Positions 8,001 to 16,663 of a DNA stretch of 64,000 nucleotides are shown piece by piece. The DNA is from Rhodanobacter sp. OK091. Its GTDB lineage: Bacteria; Pseudomonadota; Gammaproteobacteria; Xanthomonadales; Rhodanobacteraceae. The stretch covers positions 992,001 to 1,056,000 of the forward strand of contig NZ_FRCH01000001.1 of assembly GCF_900142825.1 (NCBI RefSeq), written 5' to 3'. Position numbers and translations under genes: made by a program. Position 1 is the stretch's first letter. Each line of letters begins with the position of its first letter. Under the pieces are notes generated by a model, which worked only from the letters and a program-made list of their open reading frames with translations, was not told the DNA's origin and did not search any database.

Positions 8001-10382
8001 AACACGAACATCTCCGGCAACAACCCGTTCACCATCCAGTCCACGGCCGGTGCGTTGAATCTGGTGTTCGACAGCAATGCCGGCAGCGTCAACACCAACA
8101 ACGGCAACATTTCGTTCAACGGCGCGAATCTGCTGACCAACGGCGGCAGTATCGCCATGTTCGGGCAGAACGATCCGGTGAATGGCTTCGCCCAATCCTT
8201 CATCACCGGCATTTCCTTGTCTCAGAGCACGCTCGATACACGCGTCGCAGGCAACGACGCAAACCCGGGTGGCGCGATCAGCCTGCGCGGCAGTGCCGGA
8301 TATTATGGCGGAGGTACAGGAGTGTCCCTGGGACAGACCGACCTGCACAGCTCTACCGGCAATATCGACATCTTTGGCGTGGGCATAGGCGGCGGCAGCG
8401 GCGTTTCCCTGACCGCCAGCACCTTGGGCAGTGCAAGTCAGATCACGACCACCAGCGGCAGCCTCGCGATTACCGGCATCGGCAGCACCAGCGGGTTCCA
8501 GTTCGGCAGCCTCGATGGCTTGTCGACCGTCAATTACACGCTGCAAAGCACGACCGGGACGATCGACCTGCGCGGCTACGGCGCGGTGAACGGCAGCAAC
8601 GGCAACACCGCCGTATCCAACGACGGACTGGTGCTCGACAGCCTGACCACGGTGAGCAGCGTCAGCGGGGATATCTACCTGAGCGGCATGTCGGCCGGCA
8701 GTGGAGCCGGCGTCAGTCTGGTCGGCACACAAGGAGCGCCGCCGACCATCGACAGTGGCAGCGGCAGCATGGTGGTACGCGCGCACAACGATGGCTCCAC
8801 CGATGCACTGGTGGTGGATGGCACGCTGGCCAGCACCGGCACGATCGACCTGCGCCCGGGCGGGGTCGATGCCAATGGCGCACTGACTGAAAACCCGAAC
8901 GATGCGATCACCCTGGGTGGTTCGACTGGATTCGCCTTGAGCGCGCCTGAAATCGGCAACATCGCCGCGCATGACCTGGTGCTTGGCAGCGACATGCAGG
9001 CCGGTACAACCACCGTTTCCGCACCGATTACCTACACCCACAATCTCACGCTCGACAGCGGTGCCGGCGGCGGCATTGGCGTCAACGGCGCACTCGACGT
9101 CGGCACGAATACGCTGGCGCTGATCAGTGCGGGCGACATCACCCAGACCGCGCCGGTCACCGCGGCATCCCTGCTCGCGCAATCCGGCGCTGGCCTGGTG
9201 AACCTCGGCAACGCCGGCAACAACGTCTCGTCGGCCACGCTGGCCGGCTCGGCGAGCGGCGACTTCACTTTCGTCAACGCCGGCACTGTCGGTATCGGCA
9301 ACGTTACCGCCACCGGTTTCGGCGCCGCCGGCAACACGCCTACCGTGCTGGCCGGAGCCGGCGTCAGCGGCAACAACGTGCTGGTACGCGCGCTCACCGG
9401 CAACATGATCCTCAACGCCAACGTCAGCGGCAACACCGTGAATCTGGTCGCTGACGGCCCCACCGGCCTGTTCCTCAACAACACCGGCGCATCGATTGCC
9501 ACCGGCAGTTACTGGCATGTGTGGGCATCCACCTGGGTCGGCGAGAACCGTGGCGGCCTGGCCGGCGCGGGCACACTGCCCAACCTGTACGGCTGCGCCT
9601 TCAGCGCCACTTGCACAGTGACGCCACTGAACACCGCGAATCAGTTCATCTACATCGCGCAGCCGGTGGCTACCATCGCGATCGACAACCTCAGCCGCGA
9701 ATACGGCCTGCCCAACCCGGCGCTGACCTATGTGACCAGCGGTTTGATCCTTGGAGATCAGGCGGTCAATGCGATCAGCGGGAGTCCCGCCACGATCGCA
9801 ACCCAGGCCAGCAACGTCGGCAGCTACGCCATCAACGGCAACTTCACCTCGCCGGCGGGTTACGTACTGAATATCGCCAACGGCGCACTGGCTGTCACTC
9901 CGGCCACACTGACGTATGTCGCCAACCCGCAGCAGCGTCTTGTCGGCACCCCGAACGGTACGTTCAGCGGCAGCGTCAACGGCTTCCGCAACGGTGACAC
10001 GCTGACCAGCGCCACGACTGGCACGCTCGGTTTCCAGAGTCCGGCCGACATCAACTCGCCAATCGGCGTTTACGGCATCTTTGGCAACGGCTTGGGCGCG
10101 ACCAACTACGTGTTTGTGCAGGCCAACGGCAATGCGACCGCCTTGACTATCATGCCGCCGCTGGGTACCTACACGCTCGACGTGATTCGCGACACGCCGG
10201 TGACCTATGTCTACGACCGCAACTTCGGCATGGTCGGACTGTGTCCGGCCACCGATCTCACCTCCAGCAGCCGCGACCAGGATGGCGACACGCTGGCACG
10301 CGAGTGGTCCCGCGTGCGTTCGCGTCCCAACCTGGCCAACTGCGTCTCGACCAAACAGAAAAACAGCTGCGGCGATTTCTGA
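5067..10382 (+). CDS. Two-partner secretion exoprotein, filamentous haemagglutinin-like, with MBG/YDG-type domain
   Basis: The product has 1771 residues. The ATG at 5067 has GGAGA upstream and is followed by a signal peptide (residues 1-35, ending AAFAQ); a longer upstream frame has no support. The TPS/haemagglutination-activity domain (about 36-300) holds the expected NTAGVLFGSNAQV motif. The body is Gly/Ser/Asn/Thr-rich beta-helix repeat with very few Cys. Near residues 1540-1710 there is an MBG/YDG-like segment (IDNLSREYGLPNPALTY followed by GYVLNIANGALAVTPATL), as in large surface adhesins. The short C-terminal tail contains three Cys (GLCPATDL, LANCVST, KNSCGDF). It is probably a surface adhesin or aggregation factor, secreted by the ShlB-like protein just upstream. 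No toxin domain is visible at the C-terminus. No terminator follows directly. Confidence 0.9.
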   Translation: MNAQPITCPRRPLRLLHRPLAAALALLLAPAAFAQNLPDGFTLKSGSVDLPSTVGQTMTIGQHSKGAIIEWNGFNIANGYHVDFRQPGVDSVTLNRVTGAGMSQIDGMLSANGRVFVVNTAGVLFGSNAQVNVGGLVASTLSISDADFNAGVDSGHFVFAGDGNATISNLGSLATAAGGTIALLSGGSISNSGTINAPGGTVALGWGHAITLDIGGDGLTNLILAPSSNHGGVATIVNSGTLQADGGQVVLRADLGNISGVVNQSGIVRARSLQNRGGQIVLDAGANELDITGSNDAAAGDAGVAGGTITASANRLLANTGAAFNAGGGSGGANGNLTINSVSDIVIASAGQITTDLGNNLHASASHLLDSALGGALGNGTNVTLNGLGQTSGSGYLGGAVSMLDGITFPYTPQQITDAPAQIVKNAGVDAQLTINANRDIVMGTGTAITASSGALGIDLNADSHGQPAPIPNNPTLFQSGGHIELDGANIASNGGAIRFYGQSDAVNGRATGSVNYVIGGSAVFTVVAPDGFNLNDSTLDACAYAGASCGGSGSISLRGQGIDNPSITPKIGGMGILALGSTLRSGSGAITLDGIGGIVASGVWFGNDINSDTGQLISAGVIQSASGTIGITGRAGDEATAGSAAYYDTASGVLLGSVPIGTGGSIDVQGTGAMRSTAGATQSIASSDGVDILGASLNAGTGQSITISGQAGSAGANVDPATGLSTPTPVYGIKASSSGDLVRATPGGLVSHGGTLAVHGLAGSDLYVDTTLDASATAGIGGPITLDGNNIQLTGGSHLDADGNGGGALSVNAAGVLAMDAGSTASANALANGNGGSVRLFGSQGLYAYGSASAHGGSASGNGGSVDTSSAGGISLNGFRVDAGASNGNAGQWIIDPYDVVITNGSASGSLTSNPFVPLANSTIQDGDINAALNGGTSVTITTGTSGSTTNGSITINSGVDILRTVGTVPLTFRLDANTNISGNNPFTIQSTAGALNLVFDSNAGSVNTNNGNISFNGANLLTNGGSIAMFGQNDPVNGFAQSFITGISLSQSTLDTRVAGNDANPGGAISLRGSAGYYGGGTGVSLGQTDLHSSTGNIDIFGVGIGGGSGVSLTASTLGSASQITTTSGSLAITGIGSTSGFQFGSLDGLSTVNYTLQSTTGTIDLRGYGAVNGSNGNTAVSNDGLVLDSLTTVSSVSGDIYLSGMSAGSGAGVSLVGTQGAPPTIDSGSGSMVVRAHNDGSTDALVVDGTLASTGTIDLRPGGVDANGALTENPNDAITLGGSTGFALSAPEIGNIAAHDLVLGSDMQAGTTTVSAPITYTHNLTLDSGAGGGIGVNGALDVGTNTLALISAGDITQTAPVTAASLLAQSGAGLVNLGNAGNNVSSATLAGSASGDFTFVNAGTVGIGNVTATGFGAAGNTPTVLAGAGVSGNNVLVRALTGNMILNANVSGNTVNLVADGPTGLFLNNTGASIATGSYWHVWASTWVGENRGGLAGAGTLPNLYGCAFSATCTVTPLNTANQFIYIAQPVATIAIDNLSREYGLPNPALTYVTSGLILGDQAVNAISGSPATIATQASNVGSYAINGNFTSPAGYVLNIANGALAVTPATLTYVANPQQRLVGTPNGTFSGSVNGFRNGDTLTSATTGTLGFQSPADINSPIGVYGIFGNGLGATNYVFVQANGNATALTIMPPLGTYTLDVIRDTPVTYVYDRNFGMVGLCPATDLTSSSRDQDGDTLAREWSRVRSRPNLANCVSTKQKNSCGDF

Positions 10383-10574
10383 GCGCCTGCGCCGTATGCG
10401 CTGATACTTCAATGCCCACTTCGGCTCTCCCGTCACCCCGCGCGACGAACCATGGCAATCACCGGTGACGTTTGTCGTTATTGCCAGTCGAGCGGAACAC
10501 GCATCTGCTGAAACGGAGCAATTCACGCGCACTATGTACTACTACCCGGAGAGGACGTCCCTGGCTCTCGAAGC

Positions 10575-10601
10575 AAAAAAAGAGCGCCCCATGGGCGCTC
10601 T
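10575..10601 (-). terminator. Intrinsic terminator after tRNA-Lys
   Basis: On the minus strand a 9-bp stem (AGAGCGCCC / GGGCGCTCT) with a 3-base loop is followed by a run of T residues. It lies 8 bases after the CCA end of tRNA-Lys and probably ends the long minus-strand transcript. Confidence 0.9.
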
Positions 10602-10608
10602 GAAAAAC

Positions 10609-10684
10609 TGGTGGGTCGTCCGGGATTCGAACCCGGGACCAATAGATTAAAAGTCTACTGCTCTACCAACTGAGCTAACGACCC
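10609..10684 (-). tRNA. tRNA-Lys (UUU)
   Basis: The gene is 76 nt including an encoded CCA. The acceptor stem GGGTCGT pairs with ACGACCC, the D arm is AGCTCAGTTGGTAGAGC, the anticodon loop is CTTTTAA with anticodon TTT, and the T arm contains GGTTCGAATCC. It lies downstream of queC on the same strand, the usual place in Xanthomonadales. No repeat of its 3' end was seen nearby, so nothing suggests it has served as an integration site here. Confidence 0.98.
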
Positions 10685-10749
10685 ATCATTGAAAAACTCA
10701 AGCGGACAATTTTACGGGCTGGGCGGCAACGGCACAAGCAATCCTGCGC

Positions 10750-11436
10750 TCAGGCATACCGCGTGGGATCCGGCAGACCCGCTTCGCGAAACCCCTGCGC
10801 GCGCAATCGACACGCATCGCAATGACCGCAGGCGCGGCCTTCGTCGTCCGCCTTGTAGCAGCTCACCGTAGCGGAGAAGTCCACGCCGAGGCGCTGACCC
10901 TCGCGCGCAATATCCGCCTTGCCCATGCGCATCAGCGGTGCGTGGATACGGATGCCGGCGCCTTCGACACCTGCCTTTGTGGCCACGTTCGCCAGTACCT
11001 CGAATGCCTCGATGAAGGCGGGCCGGCAGTCCGGATAACCCGAGTAGTCGACCGCATTGACGCCGCACCAGATATCGCTGGAACCAAGCACCTCGGCCCA
11101 GCCCAGCGCGATCGACAACATGATCGTGTTGCGCGCCGGCACATAGGTCACCGGGATGTCGCCGCTGTCCACGGTATCCAGCGGCACGTCGATGTCGGCG
11201 GTGAGCGCGGAGCCGCCGATGCTGCGCAGGTCGATGCTGACCGTCTTGTGCTCGACCGCCCCCAGCATTTTCGACACGCGGTCGGAGGCGGCCAGCTCCG
11301 AGTTATGACGTTGACCATAGGCCACACTCAACGCATGTACCTGATAGCCCTGCTCGCGAGCCAGCGCGATGGTGACAGCCGAGTCCATGCCGCCGGAAAC
11401 CAGCACGACGGCTTTGCGCAATGTGTCTTGAGACAT
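10750..11436 (-). CDS. queC: 7-cyano-7-deazaguanine synthase QueC
   Basis: QueC converts 7-carboxy-7-deazaguanine to preQ0 with ATP and ammonia, a step in queuosine tRNA modification. The 228-residue protein starts at [20 protein letters not shown], with the PP-loop SGGMDS at residues 14-19. The C-terminal zinc site is present ([18 protein letters not shown]). A longer upstream frame reads through the palindromic repeat region and lacks conservation. It follows queE on the same strand, and the two form a queuosine pair behind the tol-pal cluster. A 157-bp gap holding a repeat element separates it from queE. Confidence 0.96.
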   Translation of the reverse strand: MSQDTLRKAVVLVSGGMDSAVTIALAREQGYQVHALSVAYGQRHNSELAASDRVSKMLGAVEHKTVSIDLRSIGGSALTADIDVPLDTVDSGDIPVTYVPARNTIMLSIALGWAEVLGSSDIWCGVNAVDYSGYPDCRPAFIEAFEVLANVATKAGVEGAGIRIHAPLMRMGKADIAREGQRLGVDFSATVSCYKADDEGRACGHCDACRLRAQGFREAGLPDPTRYA

Positions 11437-11510
11437 GATGTATTCCACTTCAGAGTGACCGGTCACCGGCCGCAAACGCCACCGGCAACACAGGCCGAAG
11501 CGCATGAAAC

Positions 11511-11582
11511 AGGAGTGAGTGGAGAGGAGTGAAAAACGAGTCGGCCTTGCCGCATTCACTCATCTTCCACTCCTCTCCACTC
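11511..11582. repeat. Dispersed palindromic element, copy A
   Basis: The element lies between queE and queC. It has perfect 15-bp inverted arms, GAGTGGAGAGGAGTG at 11517-11531 and its complement at 11568-11582, separated by 36 bases. The 31-base unit at 11511-11541 matches the reverse complement of 18909-18939 (between kup and ruvB) at 28 of 31 positions, so this is a repeated intergenic element rather than a one-off hairpin. No T-run follows the stem, so it is not a classic terminator. Confidence 0.8.
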
Positions 11583-11593
11583 GTTTCTCGCCA

Positions 11594-12286
11594 TCAATGC
11601 CCGGCCGCGTCATTCCACAGCAGCTTGTGCAGCTGCATCTGAAAACGCACCGGCAGCTTGTCGGCGATGATCCATTCGGCCAGCTCGCGCGGCTCCACTG
11701 CGCCGTGCACCGGCGAGAACAGCACCATGCAGCGATCCGCCAGCGCGTGTTCGACCAGCATCGCGCGCGCCCATTCGTAGTCGGCGCGGCTGGCGATCAC
11801 GATCTTGATCTGGTCGTGCGGCAGCAGGTGTTCGAGATTCGACCACAGGTTGCGCTTGCTTTCGCCCGAATCGGGCGCCTTCAAGTCCATCACCTTGCGC
11901 ACCCGCGGATCGACCGCGGAGACATCCAGCGCACCGGAGGTCTCCAGCGACACCTCGTAGCCGGCGTCGCACAGTTTCCGCAGCAGGATCAGACAGCGCT
12001 TCTGCGCCAGCGGCTCGCCACCGGTCACGCAGACGTGTTTCACGCCATGCGAAGCCACCTCGGCCAGAATGTCGTCGATCGCATGCCAGCCGCCGCCGTA
12101 GAACGAATACTCGGTATCGCACCACACGCAACGCAACGGGCAACCGGTGAGCCGCACGAACACCGTGCGCCAGCCGATCGCATCGGCCTCGCCCTGGATC
12201 GAGTGGAAGATCTCGGTGATCCGCAAGCGCTCGGCAACAACCGCAACCGGCGTGGTGGACGCCATGGATGCGTCGTTGTCGCTCAT
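11594..12286 (-). CDS. queE: 7-carboxy-7-deazaguanine synthase QueE (radical SAM)
   Basis: QueE rearranges 6-carboxytetrahydropterin to 7-carboxy-7-deazaguanine in the queuosine/preQ0 pathway. The protein has 230 residues. The radical-SAM cluster motif is C49-x3-C53-x2-C56 (GCPLRCVWCDTEYSF), and a substrate-binding HSIQGEADAIG segment and the VTGGEPLAQK glycine motif also fit. The start is 7 bp after the cpoB stop, so it is read with the tol-pal genes. queC, the next enzyme, follows. The queD and queF genes are not in the window. Confidence 0.95.
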   Translation of the reverse strand: MSDNDASMASTTPVAVVAERLRITEIFHSIQGEADAIGWRTVFVRLTGCPLRCVWCDTEYSFYGGGWHAIDDILAEVASHGVKHVCVTGGEPLAQKRCLILLRKLCDAGYEVSLETSGALDVSAVDPRVRKVMDLKAPDSGESKRNLWSNLEHLLPHDQIKIVIASRADYEWARAMLVEHALADRCMVLFSPVHGAVEPRELAEWIIADKLPVRFQMQLHKLLWNDAAGH

Positions 12287-12293
12287 TGCCGTA

Positions 12294-13184
12294 CTACTGC
12301 TGCAGGCGCTGCAGGCGTTCCTGGGCCAGGCTGGCTGCCTTGGAACCCGGATACTGGGTGGTCACTTTCTTCAGCGTGGCCTTGGCCGCATCCACCTGCT
12401 TGAGCTCGAGCTGGCTGTAGCCCACCTTGAGCAGCGCATCGGACGCCTTGTCGCTCTGCGGAAACTGGCTGAGCAGCCGCTGGAACGACTCCTGCGCAAC
12501 CTGATAGTTGGTGGTGGCGTAGTAGGACTCGCCCAGCCAGTACCAGGCATTGGGCGCCAGCGCATGATTCGGGTATTGCTGGAGGAAACTGCGGAATTCG
12601 CGCGAGGCCTCCACGTAATTGCCCGCGCGAATCGCCTTGAAGGCTACGTCGTAGGCAGCCTGGGCACCGGCCGGATCGGCGGTGCCGCCAGCCGCCGCGG
12701 GCTGACCATTACCGGCAGCGGCCGCGTTGCCTGCTGCGGGAGCTGCGGCGGCGCCTGCGCCTGCCGCGGGAGTCGGATTAGCGACAGCCGGACCAGCCGG
12801 ACTGTTGACCTGGGCACCGGCCTGACCCTGCGGACGGTTGCCTGCGGCCGCACCAGCGCCTGCACCTTCGATACGTCCCATACGGGCATCGAGGTCGCCG
12901 TACTGGGCTTTGTTCTTGTCCTCGACCGTCTGCAGCTGATGCTGCAATTCCTCGAGTTGACCCTGCAACTGCTGCACCTGTGCCTGCAATTGCTGCATCT
13001 GGTTGACCGCGCCGATACCGGATTGGTCCTTGTTCTGTGCCTGCTGTTCCAGCCGCGCGACGCGATCGGCGAGGCTCAGCCGCGAGTCCTGCGCGAATGC
13101 CGGGAACGCGAACAGCATGGCGGACGCGACAGCGCCCGCCATGCTGATCCTGGCTGCAAAGCTGTTAGCCAGTCGCTTCATCAT
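12294..13184 (-). CDS. cpoB: Cell division coordinator CpoB (YbgF), Tol-Pal associated
   Basis: This periplasmic protein links Tol-Pal constriction with peptidoglycan synthesis by PBP1B. It has 296 residues if it starts at the ATG that overlaps the pal stop (TAATG); a second ATG three bases on is equally possible. A signal peptide ends at about residue 32 (FPAFAQ). A trimerising coiled coil follows (about 35-105, rich in QQLQAQVQQLQ heptads), then an Ala/Gly/Pro-rich linker of about 75 residues, longer than in E. coli, and a C-terminal block of three TPRs (AYDVAFKAIRAGNYVEA onward). It is the last gene of the tol-pal set before queE. Confidence 0.93.
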   Translation of the reverse strand: MMKRLANSFAARISMAGAVASAMLFAFPAFAQDSRLSLADRVARLEQQAQNKDQSGIGAVNQMQQLQAQVQQLQGQLEELQHQLQTVEDKNKAQYGDLDARMGRIEGAGAGAAAGNRPQGQAGAQVNSPAGPAVANPTPAAGAGAAAAPAAGNAAAAGNGQPAAAGGTADPAGAQAAYDVAFKAIRAGNYVEASREFRSFLQQYPNHALAPNAWYWLGESYYATTNYQVAQESFQRLLSQFPQSDKASDALLKVGYSQLELKQVDAAKATLKKVTTQYPGSKAASLAQERLQRLQQ

Positions 13185-13690
13185 TACTGCGCCGTGTAGA
13201 CGATCTCGACGCGACGGTTCTTGCCCCAGCAATCCTCGTTGTGCTCACGGCACACCGGCTTCTCTTTGCCGTAGCTGATCACTTCGAGCTGGCTGGCCGA
13301 ACCACCGGCAGCCTGCAGCGCGCTGGAGACGGCATTGGCACGACGCTCGCCGAGGCCCAGGTTGTACTCGCGCGTGCCGCGCTCGTCGGTGTTGCCTTCG
13401 AGACGGATGTGCGACATCGGACGATCCTGCAGGTACTTGGCGTGGCACGCCATGATCTGCTGGAATTCCGGCTTGATTTCGGTCTTGTCGAAATCGAAGT
13501 ACACGACGCGCTGACGCAGGCAGGCATCGGTATCGAGATCGGCAGGGGTGTACTTGCCATCCGAGGCCGGAGCCTGGGTCTGGGTGTTCTGCTCCATGGG
13601 GGGCTGCGGCTTGACTTCAGCCTTCTTGGAGCAAGCGGCCGCGCCTACGCAGAGCAGGGCAACCAGGGCGACGCGAACGGTCTTATTCAT
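13184..13690 (-). CDS. pal: Peptidoglycan-associated lipoprotein Pal
   Basis: Pal is an outer-membrane lipoprotein that binds peptidoglycan and TolB. It has 168 residues, a lipoprotein signal with acylated Cys at about 20 (VGAAACSKK), a Pro/Gln-rich linker and an OmpA-like domain starting at VYFDFDKTEIKPEF. The diaminopimelate-binding Asp and Arg are kept in EGNTDERGTREYNLGLGERR. A 250-bp gap separates it from tolB, more than between the other tol genes, and that gap holds a stem-loop and a 14-bp palindrome, so pal may have its own promoter or be attenuated. Confidence 0.96.
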   Translation of the reverse strand: MNKTVRVALVALLCVGAAACSKKAEVKPQPPMEQNTQTQAPASDGKYTPADLDTDACLRQRVVYFDFDKTEIKPEFQQIMACHAKYLQDRPMSHIRLEGNTDERGTREYNLGLGERRANAVSSALQAAGGSASQLEVISYGKEKPVCREHNEDCWGKNRRVEIVYTAQ

Positions 13691-13755
13691 GGTGACGTTC
13701 CTTAACGAGTTGAGTTCCGACGAACAATGACGATTGAGGTTACGGGGCAGCTCAC

Positions 13756-13819
13756 GCCGGTTAACCGGCTGTTATTTTGACACTTGAAAGACCGACTGTG
13801 CGAGATATTGCACAATCGG
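13756..13819 (-). promoter_or_regulatory. Stem-loop and palindrome in the tolB-pal gap
   Basis: Read on the minus strand after tolB, the arms at 13810-13819 and 13792-13801 (CCGATTGTGC / GCACAGTCGG, one mismatch) form a 10-bp hairpin followed by TCTTTC. Closer to pal is a perfect 14-bp palindrome GCCGGTTAACCGGC at 13756-13769. The hairpin could be a weak terminator or attenuator, and the palindrome a protein-binding site for pal-cpoB expression. Both roles are inferred from structure only. Confidence 0.4.
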
Positions 13820-13940
13820 CCTGACTGGCGATGGCGCAGCAAAGCGTCACCGCCGGAAACCGAAACGCGCCGGAAAGGCGCTGTTCGGGCCCAGTCCCTG
13901 GGCATCGCGCTGCCGCACTTGCGTGCAGCAGCGTGGAAAA

Positions 13941-15269
13941 TCAACGTTGCCGGTACGGACCCCAAGCCGGTTCGCGCACATCGCCATCGGTAAGTACCAG
14001 GCGCTGGCGAACCAGACCATCGGCCGAGGCGGCATACAGTACGCCGCGACGTCCTTCGGTAGCGGCGTACAGCAGCATGCTGGCATTTGGTGCAAAACTC
14101 GGGGATTCGTCAATCGGACCCGGCGAGAGGGGTCGCACCTGGTCACCCAGACTGCGATCCATGACGACTATACGATACACGTTCCCGTTGGCCTGCACCA
14201 TCGCGATCTGCTTGCCGTCGTAGCTCACCGAGGCATTGTAGTTGCTCTGGCCCTGGAAGGTGATCCGCTGGGCGCTGCCGCCGCTGGCTCCAATCTGGTA
14301 GATCTGCGGCCGGCCGGAACGGTCGGAAGTGAAGTACAGACTCTGGCCGTCCGGCGCCCAGACCGGCTCGGTATCGATCGACAAGCTGTTGGTCAGCCGG
14401 GTTTCCTGGCGGCTGGCAATGTCGAGCACATACAGCTCCAGATTGCCCACATAGGACAGCGCCACGGCCAGCTTGCTGCCATCCGGCGACCACGCCGGCG
14501 CACCGTTGATGCCCTTGGCATGCGACTCCACCAGCTGGCGCGAGCCGGTGGTGATGTCCTGCACGTAGATGTTCGAATTGCCGCTCTCGAACGAGACGTA
14601 GGCGATCTTCTTGCCATCCGGCGACCACGATGGCGACAGCAACGACTCCTTGGAGCGGGCCACCACCTGCGGGTTGAAGCCATCCGAATCGGCTACCAGC
14701 AGGGAATACGTCGTGTTGTTACCCAGGCCCACGGCGGTGATGTAGGCAATCCGCGTCCAGAACGCGCCGCGCACACCGGTGATCTTTTCGTAGATCTGAT
14801 CCGCAATCTGGTGCGCCACACCGCGCAGGTCACCGGCCGGCACGGTGAAGGCCTGCGCCAACAGGCTCTGCTGCTTGTTGACGTCCCACAGCTCGTACTC
14901 GATCCGCAGCATGCCGCCGCCGGCGTCACTGATGCGGCCAACGGTGATGTAGTCCTGCTTGAGCAGCCGCCAGGTCGCGAACTTGATGTCCGCACCCTTG
15001 GCCGGGAATTCAACGATGTCGCTCTTGGCCAGCGAGCGGAATTTGCCGGAACGGTTGAAGTCGTTGCGGATCACGTCGGCGACGTCGGTCGACAGCGGCG
15101 CCCCGCCCGCCTGGGCGAACGGCACCACCACGATCGGAGTGGCGGTCTTGACGCCGCCGACGATGTCGACGTTCAACGATTGGGCAGCGGCGGGGCCGGC
15201 GAACAACGCCGCCACGGCCAGCAGGACGACGGCGAAGCTTGAGCTGAGTTTGCGCATGGGCTTGATCAT
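13941..15269 (-). CDS. tolB: Tol-Pal system protein TolB
   Basis: TolB is a periplasmic protein that shuttles between Pal and the TolQRA motor during outer-membrane constriction. It has 442 residues and starts at an ATG overlapping the tolA stop (ATGA). The signal peptide ends at about residue 30 (GPAAAQS). The N-terminal TolB domain contains PIVVVPFAQAG, and the C-terminal six-bladed propeller shows PD40 repeats such as PSWSPDGKKIAYVS, PAWSPDGSKLAV and PVWAPDGQSLYFTS. It is followed by an unusually long gap before pal. Confidence 0.97.
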   Translation of the reverse strand: MIKPMRKLSSSFAVVLLAVAALFAGPAAAQSLNVDIVGGVKTATPIVVVPFAQAGGAPLSTDVADVIRNDFNRSGKFRSLAKSDIVEFPAKGADIKFATWRLLKQDYITVGRISDAGGGMLRIEYELWDVNKQQSLLAQAFTVPAGDLRGVAHQIADQIYEKITGVRGAFWTRIAYITAVGLGNNTTYSLLVADSDGFNPQVVARSKESLLSPSWSPDGKKIAYVSFESGNSNIYVQDITTGSRQLVESHAKGINGAPAWSPDGSKLAVALSYVGNLELYVLDIASRQETRLTNSLSIDTEPVWAPDGQSLYFTSDRSGRPQIYQIGASGGSAQRITFQGQSNYNASVSYDGKQIAMVQANGNVYRIVVMDRSLGDQVRPLSPGPIDESPSFAPNASMLLYAATEGRRGVLYAASADGLVRQRLVLTDGDVREPAWGPYRQR

Positions 15270-16196
15270 TGCGGCCTGAAGGTGAAGGTAAGGTTGCGCT
15301 GGAACACGCTTTCAAAACCCTTGTATGGCAGGGTTTTCGTTCGCAGCACCGCGTTTTCGACCGAGCGCCGGCCGGCATCATCGTAGGGGCAGCTGGAATC
15401 GACGGTGGCACTCATCACGTCACCACCGGGTGATTGGACGATGTGAACCTGGCACGGAACCGCGGGTATGTTATCCGGCCGCAGCCAGTTCGGCGTGACC
15501 GCATTCTGAATGGCGGCGGCATATTCGTCGGCCAAACTGCTGTTCTGGCTGTTGTTGCCGGTCTGGCGCTGCGCCGCCGCGGGCAGATCGGGCTGGCCGT
15601 CATCCTGCGCGTTCTTCAGGTCTTCCATCTGCTGCTTGGCCTGTTTGGCCTTGTTGTCCAGCTGCTTGGTCTGAGCCGAGGCCGCGTCCATCTGGGCGAA
15701 CAGCTTGTCGATCTTTTTCTTCTCTTCCTCTTTCTTCTTGGCCGCCTGCGCATCGATTTCGGATTGCCGTTGGCGATCTTTTTCTTCCTGCAGCTTCTTG
15801 GCGTCCTCGGCTTTCAGCGCGGCATCCTCGACTATCTTTTCCTGATCCACCACGTCGACATGCTCGGGGGGCGGCGGCAGTGTCTTGATCACCGGCGGTT
15901 CGGTTTGCGGCGGCGTGGGCGGCGGCACCGTCGGCGGTGGCGGCACGGTATCGGGGACCGGCTTGGCCTTCACCGCCTTCGGTGGCGGGCTGCCGGTGGG
16001 GCCGATCAGGGTCGCTTCGATGATCTGTCCCTTCAGCTCCAGCGGCTTCGAGCAGGTGATCGGGTTCATCCACGCAGGCAGGTGCAGCGCCTCGAAGGCG
16101 CTTTCGTAGCTTGAACACGGCAGGATCGCGAGGAACAGAAACCCCACGATGCCGATGTGCAGGACGGCGGAAAGTACGACCGCCTTCGGCGTCGCC

Positions 16197-16210
<14 letters not shown>
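15266..16210 (-). CDS. tolA: Tol-Pal system protein TolA
   Basis: TolA transmits energy from TolQR in the inner membrane to Pal/TolB. The protein has 314 residues with one N-terminal membrane helix (about 9-30), a Pro-rich hinge (VPPPPTVPPPTPP), a long Lys/Glu/Ala/Gln helical domain (about 125-200) and a C-terminal TolA/TonB_C domain (about 225-314) ending in the NLTFTFRPQ strand. The first 14 bases overlap the end of tolR and its stop overlaps the tolB start, so it is tightly coupled within the operon. Confidence 0.95.
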
Positions 16211-16649
<439 letters not shown>

Positions 16650-16663
16650 GGCTGCTGCTCCGC

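Noticed and set aside
4953..10532. Open minus-strand frame of 1859 codons opposite the TPS exoprotein gene
   Set aside because: It is the antisense of a biased Gly/Ser/Asn/Thr-rich repeat gene; the plus strand has a signal peptide, TPS domain and matching translocator. The antisense product has no recognisable domain.
10609..10684. tRNA-Lys as attachment site for the TPS operon or another island
   Set aside because: No integrase and no second copy of the tRNA 3' end were seen in the window.
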